DNA from: Vermamoeba vermiformis
Lineage: Eukaryota; Tubulinea; Echinamoebida
Assembly: GCA_045837725.1 (NCBI GenBank)
Contig: JBEWZL010000208.1
Coordinates: forward strand, 143,466 to 207,465
Length of the DNA: 64,000 nucleotides
Direction: 5' to 3'
Below the pieces are notes generated by a model. The model saw nothing but the letters and a program-made list of their open reading frames with translations, did not search any database and had not been told where the DNA came from. Position 1 is the first letter of the stretch. Each line of letters opens with the position of its first letter. Positions 12,524 through 25,300 of the stretch are shown piece after piece. Made by a program: the position numbers and the translations under genes.

Positions 12524-13819
12524 ATGTCCTACGCAAATTTGAGCAATATGAACGCTGCTCCTAGCAACGAAATGCAAGGCGCTTATGAAGTCTCCTCTGC
12601 AATGCTTCGTGATCGGATGAAAAACGAAGATCAAGGTGAAGAAAATCTTAAAATTCTGGATCAAATGGTTGCCGAAGATATTATCGTAGTTCCTGGTACT
12701 TATGATCATATCCACAACGTTTTATCTGCGTTGAAAGTAAGTCTTTAATTTTAGTACGAAATTTCTACAACCGTAGAATTCTGATCTATCGATTCACTTT
12801 CTATTGAAATCAAAACAAATTATGAATTCATTCTAGTTTAATTTGTTTACCTCTACAAAATTTGAATAATTAATATTAAATTCCATGACGTAGATGCCAT
12901 TTAAAATCGTAGACGCAAAGCAGATTCCGCACACAACTTTCCGCCCAGATCAAACCGTTTACGTTAATTGCGCTAGCCACTTCCCTTCAGAGGTAATGAC
13001 CTATATATTATGCGTGCGCGAAGCGTAAGCTGATTCACGTATCCACATCTCTCAGGCGGCCATCAAATTGTCTGGCTTTGTCGAAGCTGGCGGCATGTTG
13101 ATCACTACTGATTGGGCCTTGAAGAACGTGCTCGAAGTGGGATTCCCTGGCACTGTCAAGTACAATAACATATCCACTCCCGATTGCGTAGTATGTATTT
13201 GGACGCAAGTTCTTCGTCTTCTTTGGCACGTGATCTAAATTTCACTTGTAGGTCGGTATTGAGCTTATTGACAAAGAAGATGAAGTAGTGAAGGGCTTTA
13301 TGGACGAGGATAAAGAAGCTAAACCCCAATGGTACGTGATGATTGTCTTCAGAACCCACGGATCTGATATTAATCTACCTGTAGGTGGTTGGAATCATCG
13401 AGTTATCCTATTGAAATCCTTGATCACGAACGAGTTAAAGTGCTAGTGAGATCTGAAGAGTTAGGAAAGCAATACGGAGCTGATCCAGTCATTGTGCGCA
13501 TCACTTGGGGCAAGGGTGTGGTGTATCATATGATCTCGCATTTCTATTTGCAAAGATCCGAGACCAAGTAAGTTATGATACGAACGTATAGTGGCCGTCG
13601 GGCTTAATTAATTGGACCTATTTTAGGAATATGAAGCAAACTACCAACGCGGCAAATTACATGCAAACTAAAGGTGTTAGCATGGCTACGATCAGTGAAG
13701 TTAATTCCAATGCTAATTATGCCAACTTGAATTACGCGCAAGTGCAATCAGCTTACACTTCGACTGACTTTGTCTCGCGTGCCGCCATCAAACAAAAGAA
13801 GAAATTCCAGCAACAATAA
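12524..13819 (+). CDS. Conserved-looking protein of unknown function, alpha/beta fold
   Basis: Not recognised with confidence. About 310 residues in six exons, from MSYANLSNMNAAPS to a Gln-rich end (KKKFQQQ). The middle looks like an alternating alpha/beta (flavodoxin- or glutamine-amidotransferase-like) fold: VYVNCASHFPS, FVEAGGMLITTDWALKNVL, then VVGIELIDKEDEVV, and a late strand-turn-strand ITWGKGVVYHMISHFYLQR. The pattern 'in the gap, a loss of choice, then TTDWAL' resembles bacterial-type DUF/ThuA-like proteins in which a conserved Asp/Trp loop follows the second strand, but I cannot name one. There is no signal peptide or membrane segment, so it is probably cytosolic. It lies between an F-box/GTPase gene and the anomalous G-rich block; neither informs its role. 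Confidence 0.6.
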
Positions 13820-13900
13820 TTTTGTTTTGGTTTTTTGTCGCTTGTTTTATTAGTATTATTAAAGAGAATGCATTTAACCATTATACGGTATACGTAACCA

Positions 13901-14212
13901 AAGAAAAGAAAAGAAAGAAACCCGCAGGAAAGAAAAACAGGCACCGGGGGGGGGGAGGAAAAGAGGGGGGAGTCGGCGAAAAACATAGAGATAGAGAGAA
14001 GTTTGGGGACGAAAATCAGGGAGAGGTGAGGGGGGGGGGGCAAAAAGAAAGGAGGGATCTGGCAGCTGAAGGGGCGAGGGGGAGGGAGGAAGCGCGCGTA
14101 CCGGGGCCGCCACAGAGAGCAAAAGATGTCCGGCCGGGAGTCCCTGCGGCAGGCGGGAGGGGGGGAAGGGGGGAGAAAAAGGGCGAGGCAAAAGGGGGGG
14201 GAAGTTTTGGCC
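13901..14212. other. Anomalous G-rich, purine-skewed block
   Basis: About 300 bp in which the + strand is overwhelmingly G and A, with many G homopolymers of 6-11 bases, in a window that is otherwise AT-rich. It begins after the TAA of the preceding gene with AAAGAAAAG-type sequence and ends directly before the orphan exon at 14,225. Long open frames run through it in several frames (Glu/Gly/Arg- or Pro/Ser-rich), but they are composition artefacts with no domain features. It either is a real G-quadruplex-prone tract at a deletion breakpoint or is a badly called or gap-filled stretch of assembly. Nothing here supports a gene. Confidence 0.75.
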
Positions 14213-14224
14213 CTAGTGCACTCT

Positions 14225-14305
14225 GATACCTTTACAACTGGCTCGAAGGACATAGACGAAGAAGTCAATTCTTGGAAATTCGTGTTTGGCTTTGAAAAGT
14301 TGTGA
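14225..14305 (+). pseudogene. Orphan C-terminal exon of an F-box/helical-repeat paralogue
   Basis: Twenty-six codons ending in TGA, reading TFTTGSKDIDEEVNSWKF then VFGFEKL. It matches the C-termini of the three downstream paralogues: FKTGLKALDKEVKSW, FTTGVDELDEEISSW and FDTGIKDLNKEAKSW, each followed by a few residues and the stop. The other 3.5 kb or so expected for such a gene is missing; the G-rich block sits where it should be. It is therefore the remnant of a fourth array member, lost by deletion or missing from the assembly. The family match is clear from the conserved TG..xLD.E..SW pattern. Confidence 0.85.
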
Positions 14306-14412
14306 ACTATTCGCCTTGCCGTGGCCGCCAGAGAGTTGGCGTTAAATAAACTAAAATTCGTATTGCCTCCCACGCCAAAAGAATCTTTTTTGCTATCGAA
14401 TTTACGATTTTA

Positions 14413-17400
14413 ATGTCAAACAGAAAAACAGGCAAACGAAGACTTGCAGATGAGGCAGATCCAAATCTACGCCCAGCCAAACGAGCAAAATGGGAAACAA
14501 AAAATCAACTTCATGACTTGCCTGATGAATTGATCATCAACATATTGGGATACTTGCCAACCGCACGGCTTCGTACGATCTCTTGCAAAAATATTCTTTT
14601 AACTGTTTGGAATTTAATAATAATTATTGTATTAATTATCGTCTATTAAATGCGTTTGAAAAATTTTTATTAAATATTCGAATTAATTATTAATTGCCTG
14701 TATTTTAGTGACTGCAACGCTCGTGTGCAAACGCTGGCGTGATCAATTAACCAAGCAGGAATTTTGGAGAATGAAGGCATCAAAAACCTGGAGCACTTTG
14801 TTGCCCGACACTTTTAGGCATGACGAATCCGGATCTGTTCAGATTGATCGCGCTGAGCATTTGATCCCCTTGCTAAACAGTACGATAAAAGTACAATGCT
14901 CGATAAATTAATTCTAATTTTCAATATTTATAGTTGGTAAGAAGCAAGTAGTTGATTGGCGGCGCTACTTCAAGATCCGGCAAGTTTTGACTCAGCGATT
15001 AATTCTGCTGCAAATTCGCTAATCTCATATTTAGGATGCTACTCGACCGCATAAGAGGTTTCAATAGTTTGTATAAAGTTACAGATAGCTCTTCCAGTAG
15101 CTCCGAGGAGGACAGTGAAGAGGAAGTCGTCAACATCGATGAAAGTTCGTCAACGAGTGCTTCGAGTGACAGTAGTTCGGCTGATAGTGGCTCAGTAACA
15201 ACGTCCAGTAGCTCTTCAAGTAGCTGGTCAAGTAGTTCTTCAAGTAGCTCATCAAGATGGTCATTTAGTTCTTCGAGTAGTTCTTCCAGCAGCTCATCAA
15301 GCTCTTCCGAAAGTAGTGTCAGTGAATCGAGTCAAGTGCCAAGCGTCAGTTCGTCTAGTTCGTCAAGTTCGTTGGATAGCTCATTGCCGTTTAGCCCTTC
15401 ACAAGTAAGTTTACCTTTGATTGTCGACGAAACTGAACGCTTCGTAGAGCACCGATGATTTTTCACCCAAATCCATTGTCAGTGTCCTCAGTGAAACACC
15501 ATATGCGATGAACGGACTTGGTGGAGTCAAAGATACCACCCTCGCAATGATTTTTGAAGTGCTTCCTTTGTTGGTGGAGGCTAATCATGGCGAACTAGCA
15601 GAGCAAGCCGCTAAATTTCTCAAAACCCGCGTCGAATCTTTAGAAAACCGTCTCGATTCCTTAGAATAGTATGTGAAATTTTATTCCCAGGTCACTACCT
15701 AATTTGTTTTTTAGCTATGCGTTGAAGTATCTCGAAGCTAGTCAAGTCATGCGGCAATTTCCGAAAATCTCGTACTCCCTCTTCAAAAGATCTCGTTTGC
15801 TATTTTCTAAAGTTCAAACGTGGAGCAAGTGGTCAGACTCTGTGTTCAAGAAACTCTTGCAACACATGCTCGACTTTACCAAGGTCCTAGACAAAGACAC
15901 TCCAGTCCAAGCTTCTTTTAGCGGAAGTTGGTTAAAAAATCCGGCGAACTTCAATTTGCTGAACGAGGAAGATGAAGTTTTTCAAAAGCATGACTTTGCT
16001 CAGTTCCGCTATCCAATTTTAGAAATCAAACAAAAAGCTCCTTACATCAAAGAACCAATCACAAGTTTCCTGCCTGAGTCAAAAGCTTCTCGTACGTTTT
16101 AAATCTGAAGTCTTGACACTAACTAATGTTGTTTAGATTACCGTGGGACATTGGCCGATTTCATCGTTGAAGCTTACAACAGCTCAGATAGCCCGGTAAC
16201 GAAGGCTATGGCTCTTGCCTTATCCGATGTATCATTGTCTACAACGTCTAGTTTTTGCTCGAAGTTGGTCAAGTACGTAGCGGCTGCATCAACGGCAAGT
16301 TTTTAATATGTAAACTTGTAGGACTGCACTTGACGCTACAAGGCACCAAAGTGAAGAAGTGGCCATCGCTGGTTACACATTTTTATGGAAATTTGCACTC
16401 GGAATTGGTTTATTGGAGAACGACCTTAAGAAAGTGATTTTTGACGTCGCTCTCAAGGGCATGAAACGATTTCCCTCTTCATCGTAAGTCTAGTTTCACC
16501 ATTTCAGCGTCGATTCATTCGTTCATTAATTACATGCTGTAAGGTTGTATGCGATTGACATTATTGTGAAGATTTTGGGTGACACAAATGGTGGTGCTCT
16601 AATCACCGATAGAAAGTTCGAGAGAATGAATAAGCGAATACTCAAGCTGTTGAAGTCAAAGCCCGATCACGTACTTAATGCTTATGCTATGGAAACAAAA
16701 GTCCATGCAGAACTGTGGCGATTAGGAGAAGTATTTGGTGATAGACTCGTCAAGGCAAGTGTTTGCAAGAGACACAATTTGAATTAACACTAATTGATAT
16801 TGTAGCATTTGCCTGCGTACAAGGAAGTTATATTAGGTTTGCCATTTTCATCGTCGCTTAAGATTACTGAGTATATGCTACAACAGTACATTCGACTTGG
16901 TGCGGCTAATATCCAATCAATAATGAAAATTCTGACCATGTTACCAGGTTACGCATGTCAAGGTGAACTATTCAAAGCTGAAGCAGAAAGCTACACAACT
17001 CATATTTTGAATAACCGACAACTGTATCGAGTCCGTGACCCGCAGTTTTATGCGATGTTCAGCACGGAATTATATCGTTCCAATCAAGGCAACGAAGAGG
17101 AAGTTAAGGTTATTACAACCAATTTATTGAGCGTCTACGACAAGGATATGCTTGGATGGGGCGTTAGTAACGTTATTGTGGATTGGGATAAGAACGTCTA
17201 TGATTTCCTGTACGTGCCGTGGAATGCTGGGCAGTTCAAAGCACTGCAAAAGTACAAAAGAAAACTCAATGGAAAGTTTAGTATTCCGGAATTTTTCAAG
17301 AGCCCTTACCGAGGACTTGACGTAGTCAAATCTGAAGCTGACGCAGTGCTTGCGGGAAATACTTTTCAATACAGAAACTGTACTCAACAAAAGTTAACAG

Positions 17401-18588
17401 AGGTAGATATATTCTCCGCTTGAAAACTCAGTCACTCACAAACCTTTGCTTTAGATATGCAATCAAAAGAAGATCATCTTTGCCACAGAAGGGCTGTTAA
17501 GATTTCGTGACATCATTCCTGATGACTGCGTTCAAACCACGCTTCAGGTAATGCTGGCCCAATTACGACTGACCAAGCAAGTTGAATATCTCGAAGCAGC
17601 GTACGATCTTTTCAAGCGATTGAAGCCCGAGTTAGTTCCGTATCACCACGACTATTACATCGCAATTATGGTCGATGTCATGCAAACATGGAGCAAACAA
17701 TTCGTCAAAGAGCACAAGAGAACGCTTTATCCTATTTGGCAACAGGTACGTCAAATCAAAGCTCGAGCTTGGAATTAATTTTGAATGCAGATGGTGGAAG
17801 ACTACTTTAACAGCGGACACATGACATTTTGTGTCGCTGGATGGTTATTCAGATTCGCACTTTGCTTTGATTCCGTAACTCCGTCAAAGAAATATCCTTT
17901 GACGGTAAGTATCGACTATTCGATCTTTTCATATTAAGTTATTCGTAGGCATTCAGTTTCATTCAGCGGTTGATCAAGGCATGCCCTAGGGCAGCAATTA
18001 TTGCTCTCGGTAATGTGGATATAGCGTATCTCTTTGAAGACGAGAACGATGACGTACGAAAGAATGACTTGACACTCATTTCAAATCTAACTTTTGATTA
18101 ATAGAGACAACGCTTCATTGAGCGCTTAAATACGGTCTCATTAATTGCATATTATTTTGGCATTCTATTTATCGAGGTACAAACTAAATGTGATCGCCGA
18201 TCCACATGCTAACATTTTGTAGAAGCGAAGAAGGGCGGCAGAAGGTGCCGATGAACTTCTTGACACAGAAAGTAAGTCACATTACAGTCCACAATCCAAA
18301 TAAGTACTTATGATTATAGAGCTCTTTGATAAGGCAGTTGAGTACCTCAAAGCGAATGCGGATCTGGATCCCGAAGAGAAGTTGCGAATCTCACGTTTTA
18401 TTGTTCAAAAAAAATTATCCGCAGCGGGGCCGTACGGGTCTGTTGGGTTGGTTAATGCAATATACCTGGCGGATACCTACGAAGAAATTATGAACGTTAT
18501 CAAGTCACGCAAATTTAAGACAGGCCTCAAAGCGTTGGACAAAGAAGTGAAGTCTTGGTCATCAATATTTGATTTCGATCAGCTGTAA
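14413..18588 (+). CDS. F-box/helical-repeat protein, tandem paralogue A (Ser-rich linker)
   Basis: About 1,050 residues in more than a dozen exons. A basic N-terminus (MSNRKTGKRRLADEADPN, AKRAK: possible nuclear signal) precedes an F-box (LHDLPDELIINILGYLP, then LVCKRWRDQLTKQEFWRMK). After it comes the array-wide signature GKKQVVDWRRYFKIR. A linker of about 120 residues at 15,080-15,400 is almost pure Ser with acidic patches (SSSSSSEEDSEEE). The rest is helical ARM/HEAT-like sequence, with landmark FRYPILE and conserved pieces YLEAAYDLFKRLKPELVP and LRISRFIVQKKL, ending KSWSSIFDFDQL. The intron at 14,980-15,034 uses a GC donor. The F-box suggests an SCF substrate adaptor with the helical body binding targets; this is inference. 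I do not recognise the body as a named family. Confidence 0.82.
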
Positions 18589-18729
18589 AACATGCTTCAA
18601 ACCAGCGAAATTTCGTTTTTTGGCGCTTCATTTTTGTTGAGACCAATGATCTTTTAAATATATACTTATGTAAATGGAAACTACCACTCATAATAATAAA
18701 ATTCAGCTGTTAAAAATAGCAGTACTGAA

Positions 18730-21700
18730 ATGTCGAAGAGAGAAAGAACGGATGGCGAGACTGACCCAAACAAGCGACCAACCAAGCGAGCAAAAGAGAC
18801 TAAAGCAAAGTCAGAGAATAATGCTAATTTGTTTGATACGTTACACGATGAGTTAATTCGAAATATACTCGCCTTACTTCCGATCGAAGAACATGGTAAT
18901 TTGTTTTTAATCCCAAAAAATGTCAGCTAATTTATTTACATCGAATTGCAAAAAATTACGTAATTAATTAATGGCGTCCGTCATATCAGGCATTATTTAA
19001 TTTTTGATAATTCTTTTGGTAATTTTTTTTTTTCAGGTAATTTTGGTGTAGTTTGCAAAATCTGGCATAGCCAACTATTAGGACAGGTATTTTGGAGAGA
19101 AAAAGTATCAAGGACATGGAAGTCATCAATCGCTGAAGGTCTACGAACCGGTGAATCTGGATCTGTCAAACTCAATCAAAGGAAACTAATTGTGCCTACG
19201 TTAAAAGGTGGGATAAATTTAACGATAAAATATACTGCACTTAATAACGAATTTAAGTGGGAAGCAAAGAAGTGGTTGATTGGCGCCGGTACTACAAGAT
19301 CAGGTCAGAAAATACCGTTCGCAAGAATAATGTTTCCTAATTTATCAAATAGATTGATGATGAATAGAGCAGCTAAAATTATTAGATTGTATTATAAGGA
19401 CGATGGTAGATCAAAAAGCTTTGATAGTTCGGGCAGTACGGAATATTTTTATCGGGTAACACTCGAAGACGAAGATGATGGCAGTATTTCATATTACGAT
19501 TCGAGGATATTAGCAAGTTGGCGTAGTTAGATTAGCTAAGAAGTTACTATTATTGACCGTACTTTTCGCAGTTTGTGGCTTGGAACGACTTACTGTGCGA
19601 TACAGTCGTTAACATTTTTGAAAATCTGCCGCAACGCCAGGCGTTTATTAGCTCTTATGAGAATGGCGAACAAATGGCAAAGCTACTGGTCAGAATCTTG
19701 TTCGAGCTTGGTATCGAGATTTTGCCACTCGTAATGGAAGGAAAATTGTTTTCGAAAGCGAAGAAAATTGTAGAATACCTTGTTAAGTATACAAAGGGCT
19801 TGAATATTAAAACGAATCCACGGTAAGTCTAGCAGAGTTGAAACGCGATTTGGGTTTAACTTCTTTTCAGATACACTATCAAGTACTACGAGGCCAGTCA
19901 AGTAATGCGAAGTTTACCAAAATGTTGCTACGAGTTATTTTCAAAGTCGTGTCGCATATTTGCTTGCATCGAAACTTGGAACGCAACGTTAGAGGGGTTA
20001 TTTATCAATCTATTGAAGCAAATGCTCGACTTTGTGCCAATGTTCTTGAATTACGACCCCTCACAAGATCAAAGCGACGAAGAAGATCCAGCAATGCGTG
20101 GTAGTATTAAGGAGTCAGCGGATAAAAATTGCAGAAATTTGGTGCAGTTGACGTATGACGAAAGCCAAGACCTACGAAGAGGAATGTTTTCGGAGTTCAG
20201 ATATCCTGTTCGCGAATATGAAACTCAAGGCGATTTTTTTCGAGCCAATACAATTCATCATCGATTCATCGTTTTACGAAGTGCAACGTAAGTCATATCA
20301 TAATACATTCTTAATTATTGATATTAACAAAGAATGCAATAAACTGTTGGCTGACTTCATCGTCGAGACTTACAACAGCACTGATGATCCGGTAATGCAA
20401 GCAATGGCCTTGGCGCTGTCTGAAGTGTCAGGCTTCAAGTCGCACTATTTGGCCACGAAACTCACACCGTACGGCGAGCCCGTAATTAATCTTTTAACTG
20501 TCTAATTCGTCTTTTCAGGCTTGCTTGTGCTGCTACAAAGCATTCGCATGCAGGCGTTGCATTAGCTGGCTATGTTTTGCTATGGAACCTGTCTTGGCAA
20601 ATTGGATTTCAGAGCGAGGGCATTCTCAAGTTACAAGTCTTTGATTTAGCTATAGACACGATGATCAAATACCCGTCTGCATTGTAAGGTTTATCCGTTA
20701 ATTTTAGTCAATTGACACCTTCCGTTTTGTAGATTTTTTGCCATTTATATTGTTGCAGCATTGTTCTCGTTTGGTCGCGACGCTGAACAAGTTACTGATG
20801 AAAAACTGGACGAGTTAAATAAGGCTATTTTTAGCTGTCTCAAATCGGAGGGTCCCTTCGCGGGCTTTATGAGCTTGGATGCGATTAAAGAAAGACTTCA
20901 TTTGCGGTTGTGGCGATTGGGAGCATCTTTCAAAGGCCGATTCAAGAAAGTAAGATTATCTTATTTACAACAAATAGTCCATTTCTTATTCTTTTGTTAG
21001 TATTTGCCGGAATATGAGGCAATTCTTCGAAGAATGGTGGTTGGTGGTTTGTGGGACATTATTCCTAATGAATGCGTACAAACCGTACTGCATCTCGCGT
21101 TAGTTCACCTTCGTGTGAAGCACTGTTCAAACCATCTCGAAGCAGCGTACGATTTGTTCATGCGGTTGAAGGACCAGTTGGTGCCGTTTCATCAAGAGTA
21201 CTACATTAATATTATGGCCAAGGTCATGAAAGGAATTAACAAAGAAATCGTTAAACGTGAAAAGCACAAATTTCACCAACTTTTCAGTAAGGTAACTCCT
21301 ACCAATGAGGAATGTTACACACTAAAATAATTTTAGTTGGTCGAAGAATACTTTGCTATTGATCGCATGTCATGTTGTGTTGCTAAGTGGCTGCTCACAT
21401 TTGCGCTTCGCTTTGACGTCATCGTAAAATCGTCAAAGTATCCGTCCACAGTAAGTGATAGCATTTACCCAAAGCAATTGAATAATTATTCTATTGACTT
21501 GATACTTTCAGGCGTTCATTTTCTACAAGCGACTCGTTGAGCGTTCTACTCTTGTTGCTAAGCTTGTATTGAACCGTGATAATTTGAAAATTTTGTTTGA
21601 GCAAGAATACGACGATGTAAGTTGAAACAGATTGCCCCGCAAATGATGGTTGAACTTAAAAATTATCCGTAGAGCCAACGATTAATGGAGAAGGTGGATT

Positions 21701-22189
21701 TAATTGCGTTGCTCATTTACTACTTTGGGCACGATTTTATTGAGGTAAATGGATTCTGCGATTGATTAATTCAATTTTACTAATTAAGCGTTAATATACT
21801 GAACGTTTTTCGTAGGCTATGTTGCTCGAAATACCTCCCTCTTCGCGCATTCTCTCTGGAATTTCTGGTTTGTAGTCTTATCAAACACTTAACCTGAAAA
21901 TTAACCAAAGACAGAGGTTAAAAACCGAGCAGTGGCGCACATACGGCAGCATCCAAATCTGGATCCAGGGATGAAATTAAGACTCACCCGATTTATTGTG
22001 ATTGAAAAGCTTGTCGAAAAAGATGCGAAGTTAGGTCGTTTAGGACTTGGTTATGCGAAGTATTGGCCTCAGGAGGAACACGACAACTTGATGGATCTGA
22101 TCAAAGCTGAAGATTTCACGACAGGTGTTGACGAGTTAGACGAAGAAATATCATCGTGGACTTCATTATTTAATTTTGATAAATTGTAG
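18730..22189 (+). CDS. F-box/helical-repeat protein, tandem paralogue B (short linker)
   Basis: Same architecture as the gene 140 bp upstream. The N-terminus MSKRERTDGETDPNKRPTKR is basic, followed by an F-box (LFDTLHDELIRNILALLPI, then VVCKIWHSQLLGQVFWREK). The shared signature appears as GSKEVVDWRRYYKIR once a short intron before it (about 19,208-19,258) is removed. The linker is only about 55 residues, mildly acidic (TLEDEDDGSISYYDS), in place of the Ser-rich tract of paralogue A. The helical body matches A and C throughout (KYYEASQVMRSLP, FSEFRYPVRE, HLEAAYDLFMRLKDQLVP, MKLRLTRFIVIEKL) and ends SWTSLFNFDKL. It should be an adaptor of the same type as A; targets are unknown. Confidence 0.82.
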
Positions 22190-22313
22190 AATAATAAAGA
22201 ATTGAAAACGCAGCCGAGAGAAAATTCCGCACATTTTTCGGATTTTGTTGCACCGACCATAATCCAGAAAATTTAATATTGAATATATAAAAACAACAAT
22301 CCTCTTCTTAACT

Positions 22314-25300
22314 ATGGAAAAGAAAGGAGGAAGAGGAAAGCGGCAACGTAAGGATAACAACAATGATCCGAATAAACGACCTGCAAAAAGAACCAAGACG
22401 CAAAAAAATGAAGAAGGCCTATTTGATACCTTACACGATGAATTAATCATAAACGTGTTGGTTCAGATCCCGATGAAATATTTTCGTAAGTAATCAATAA
22501 ATCAATTTTTATTATTATCCCCGTACGAAAAAATCCTAATAACCCAGATTTATAAATAAACGCATTAATATATTAGATATTACCTTGTATTAATAGCAAC
22601 AAAATTTTCTGATTAAATTTTACAGCGGATCTAGCAAGAACGTGTAGAGCGGTGGTCCCATTTATCCCAAAAGCAAGATTTCTGGCGATTATATGCAATA
22701 AGACAGTGGGGACCCAATATATTACCAAATCAACTTATAAAGAGTACTACTGGTTCAGTTGAAGTCGATCTCTCGAAGCATTTGATCCCAACAATTCAGA
22801 GTAAGTTTTCTATAAATAGAAATATTCATATGAATAATACTCTAACGAACAATTCATCAGTTGGCGGGCAACAAGTTGTCGATTGGTTCCGTTATTGCAA
22901 GATCAGGTAATATTTTTTGTTCGATCCAAAATTCATTTGTTACGCAGCATAGCTAATGCCTTATATTTAGAATATTATTTGCACATGTTAAGAAAGGACT
23001 AAAACAAAACCATAATTACGAGTTGGAAGACGACTGGAACGATTTATTTGATGATGGCATTGATGACGACTATGAGTTTGGTGATTATGATTATGATCTC
23101 CAATCATTGGAAGACTATTTCGGAGATGAGCCCGATATGTATAGTGAAGAACAAGAAGAATTGCAAAATTTGCTAGATGACTTACGGAACCCAGATCTCG
23201 ATGATCTGAACGAAATTGACCAAGCTGAGATCTCCATGAACAGAAATAATAATAATAATGCTAACCAAGCGAATAATAATAATGATACGAGCAATAATAA
23301 GAAAAACTTCATAGATTTTACGGACGAAAAGGAGTTAGAAAAGCTAAGCGAGCTCTTTAACAGCGCCAGTATGGACGAGGAAGAAGAATCTTTCAATGAT
23401 TATGACGATGACGAAGAGTCGTTTCGCGAGGCAGTGCAAGAATTGGTGGATCAACACAAGCGAGAGACCGACTCGCACGAGAATCAGGTACGTCTCAAAA
23501 ATTATTATATTTTATTACGCGAAAATGAGAAATTATTTTTAGAAATTGATTATTGGAAAATTGTTAACGAGCTCCAACTTGAATAATTTCCGAATTTAAA
23601 TTCAGTTCAATTATCCTCATGTATAATATTAGGGAAATGTAGCGGTTCTAATTGTGGTTATTAGGCCAATTTCGAGCTGACAAACGAAAATGTGAAGAAT
23701 TTCATCGTGGATCTGCCGATCAATCCAGGCTTTGATTTCTCACAACCGCATTACTTGCCTAAAGTCCTATTCGAATTCTTATACGAATTGCTCCCTATGG
23801 TCTTTGGAGCTAGCAACTTGAGCATGACTTCGAAGCACATGACCGAAGCCTTCAAAAACGTTTGCGACTATTTAGAAGAAAAAGGAGAACGGTACGTGCC
23901 TATTTTATTAAGAGACCCTAAATAATATTGTTAATATTTTTAAATTAATCTTATAATTGGGTTCGATGAGAACAATCAAGATCCGCTGTGAAAAAATCCG
24001 TGATTAGAAAAATATATAGGACCGTACTAATAATCTTATCTTTTTACGATAGATTCGCAGAAAAATATTACGAGCGAATGTTAGTGGTGCAAAGCAAAAC
24101 AAAACAGATGTTCGACATGTTCATGTGTTCGTGCAAAATGTTTTTGCAACTCCAAGGGGCCGACGAAAGGAAGAAAATTTTGTTCAAGAAATTATTGCAA
24201 ACAATGTTGGATATTATTCCGCTGCTATTGAACTTCGATATCGAGCTCGAATTGAAAGATTTGTTGAAAAATGAATTCACCCCCGAAGAAGCCAATCAAG
24301 AAGACGTTGTCGGACAATTAATCCCGGAGATTAGAAACGCGTTAAGATCTACCCGAAGTTTGCACGACAAATTGCCGAAGACATGTGATATGACCAAATT
24401 TAGGTATCCTTCGCGCGAGATTGCCGAGAGATCACTTACGTCAAAAGATCCTATTGCAACTATAATCACACCAAATTCGAAAGATTATGCAAGTAAGCTC
24501 AGTCACTTTCCTAATTTAGTATTATCATCTATCGCGGTGAAAATTTTCATTTGAATTTAGACGCCTAATTTCCTACTATTTATGACGCTAGTTCTAACGG
24601 TCTGATTAGACCGCTTTTTCCATAATAATAATAGCTGCACTCAATTTTTTTTGGGCACTAATGAGTTTTTTCTAGTCTTCAACGAGATCTTGGGCCACTT
24701 TATCATTGACAAGTTCATCTCAGTCGATGATTTGAACGTCAAAGCCGCAGCATTAGCATTACTTGACGTGTCATTACAGCGCACTTATGAACTATGCACC
24801 AGTGTTCTACCGTACGTGCCTTAGTATAGATTGATAGTATGACTCACCGTTATTGCTTTAGTATTATTTTTGAGGCCACGCAACACGACTACGAAGAAAT
24901 TTCGTTCGCTGGATTCGTCGCGCTGCATAAATTTTCAACGGACAAAGAAATCGTGCAGAAATTGACTAAGAAACAAGTCACTATGGCTGTTGAAGCTGTC
25001 GTGAGAGGAATTGTGAAATTTCCGCATAGCACGTAAGTACCATCCTCTTTTCCTTATTTGGTAAAATTTCCTTTCAAAGCTTCGAAAAATTATTTTTCTC
25101 AGATCCAACCAACTAACGTTATTATTTTTGTGAAGATTTTATCTAGTGAATATTCTCGTACGACTATTGAAAAATAGAGGCGAGTTCATGTCTGACAACG
25201 CTCTTCGACGAGTTCAACGAGCGGTTGTTGAATATGATCATTGACCAACCGAAAGTAGTGCTCAATCCGATTGTCAGCAAAGAAGCGAAAATATTCGAAC

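Noticed and set aside
13753-14373. Long open frames in the G-rich block, Pro-rich on one strand and Gly/Arg/Glu-rich on the other
   Set aside because: They result from base composition and homopolymers, and have no domain or splice support.
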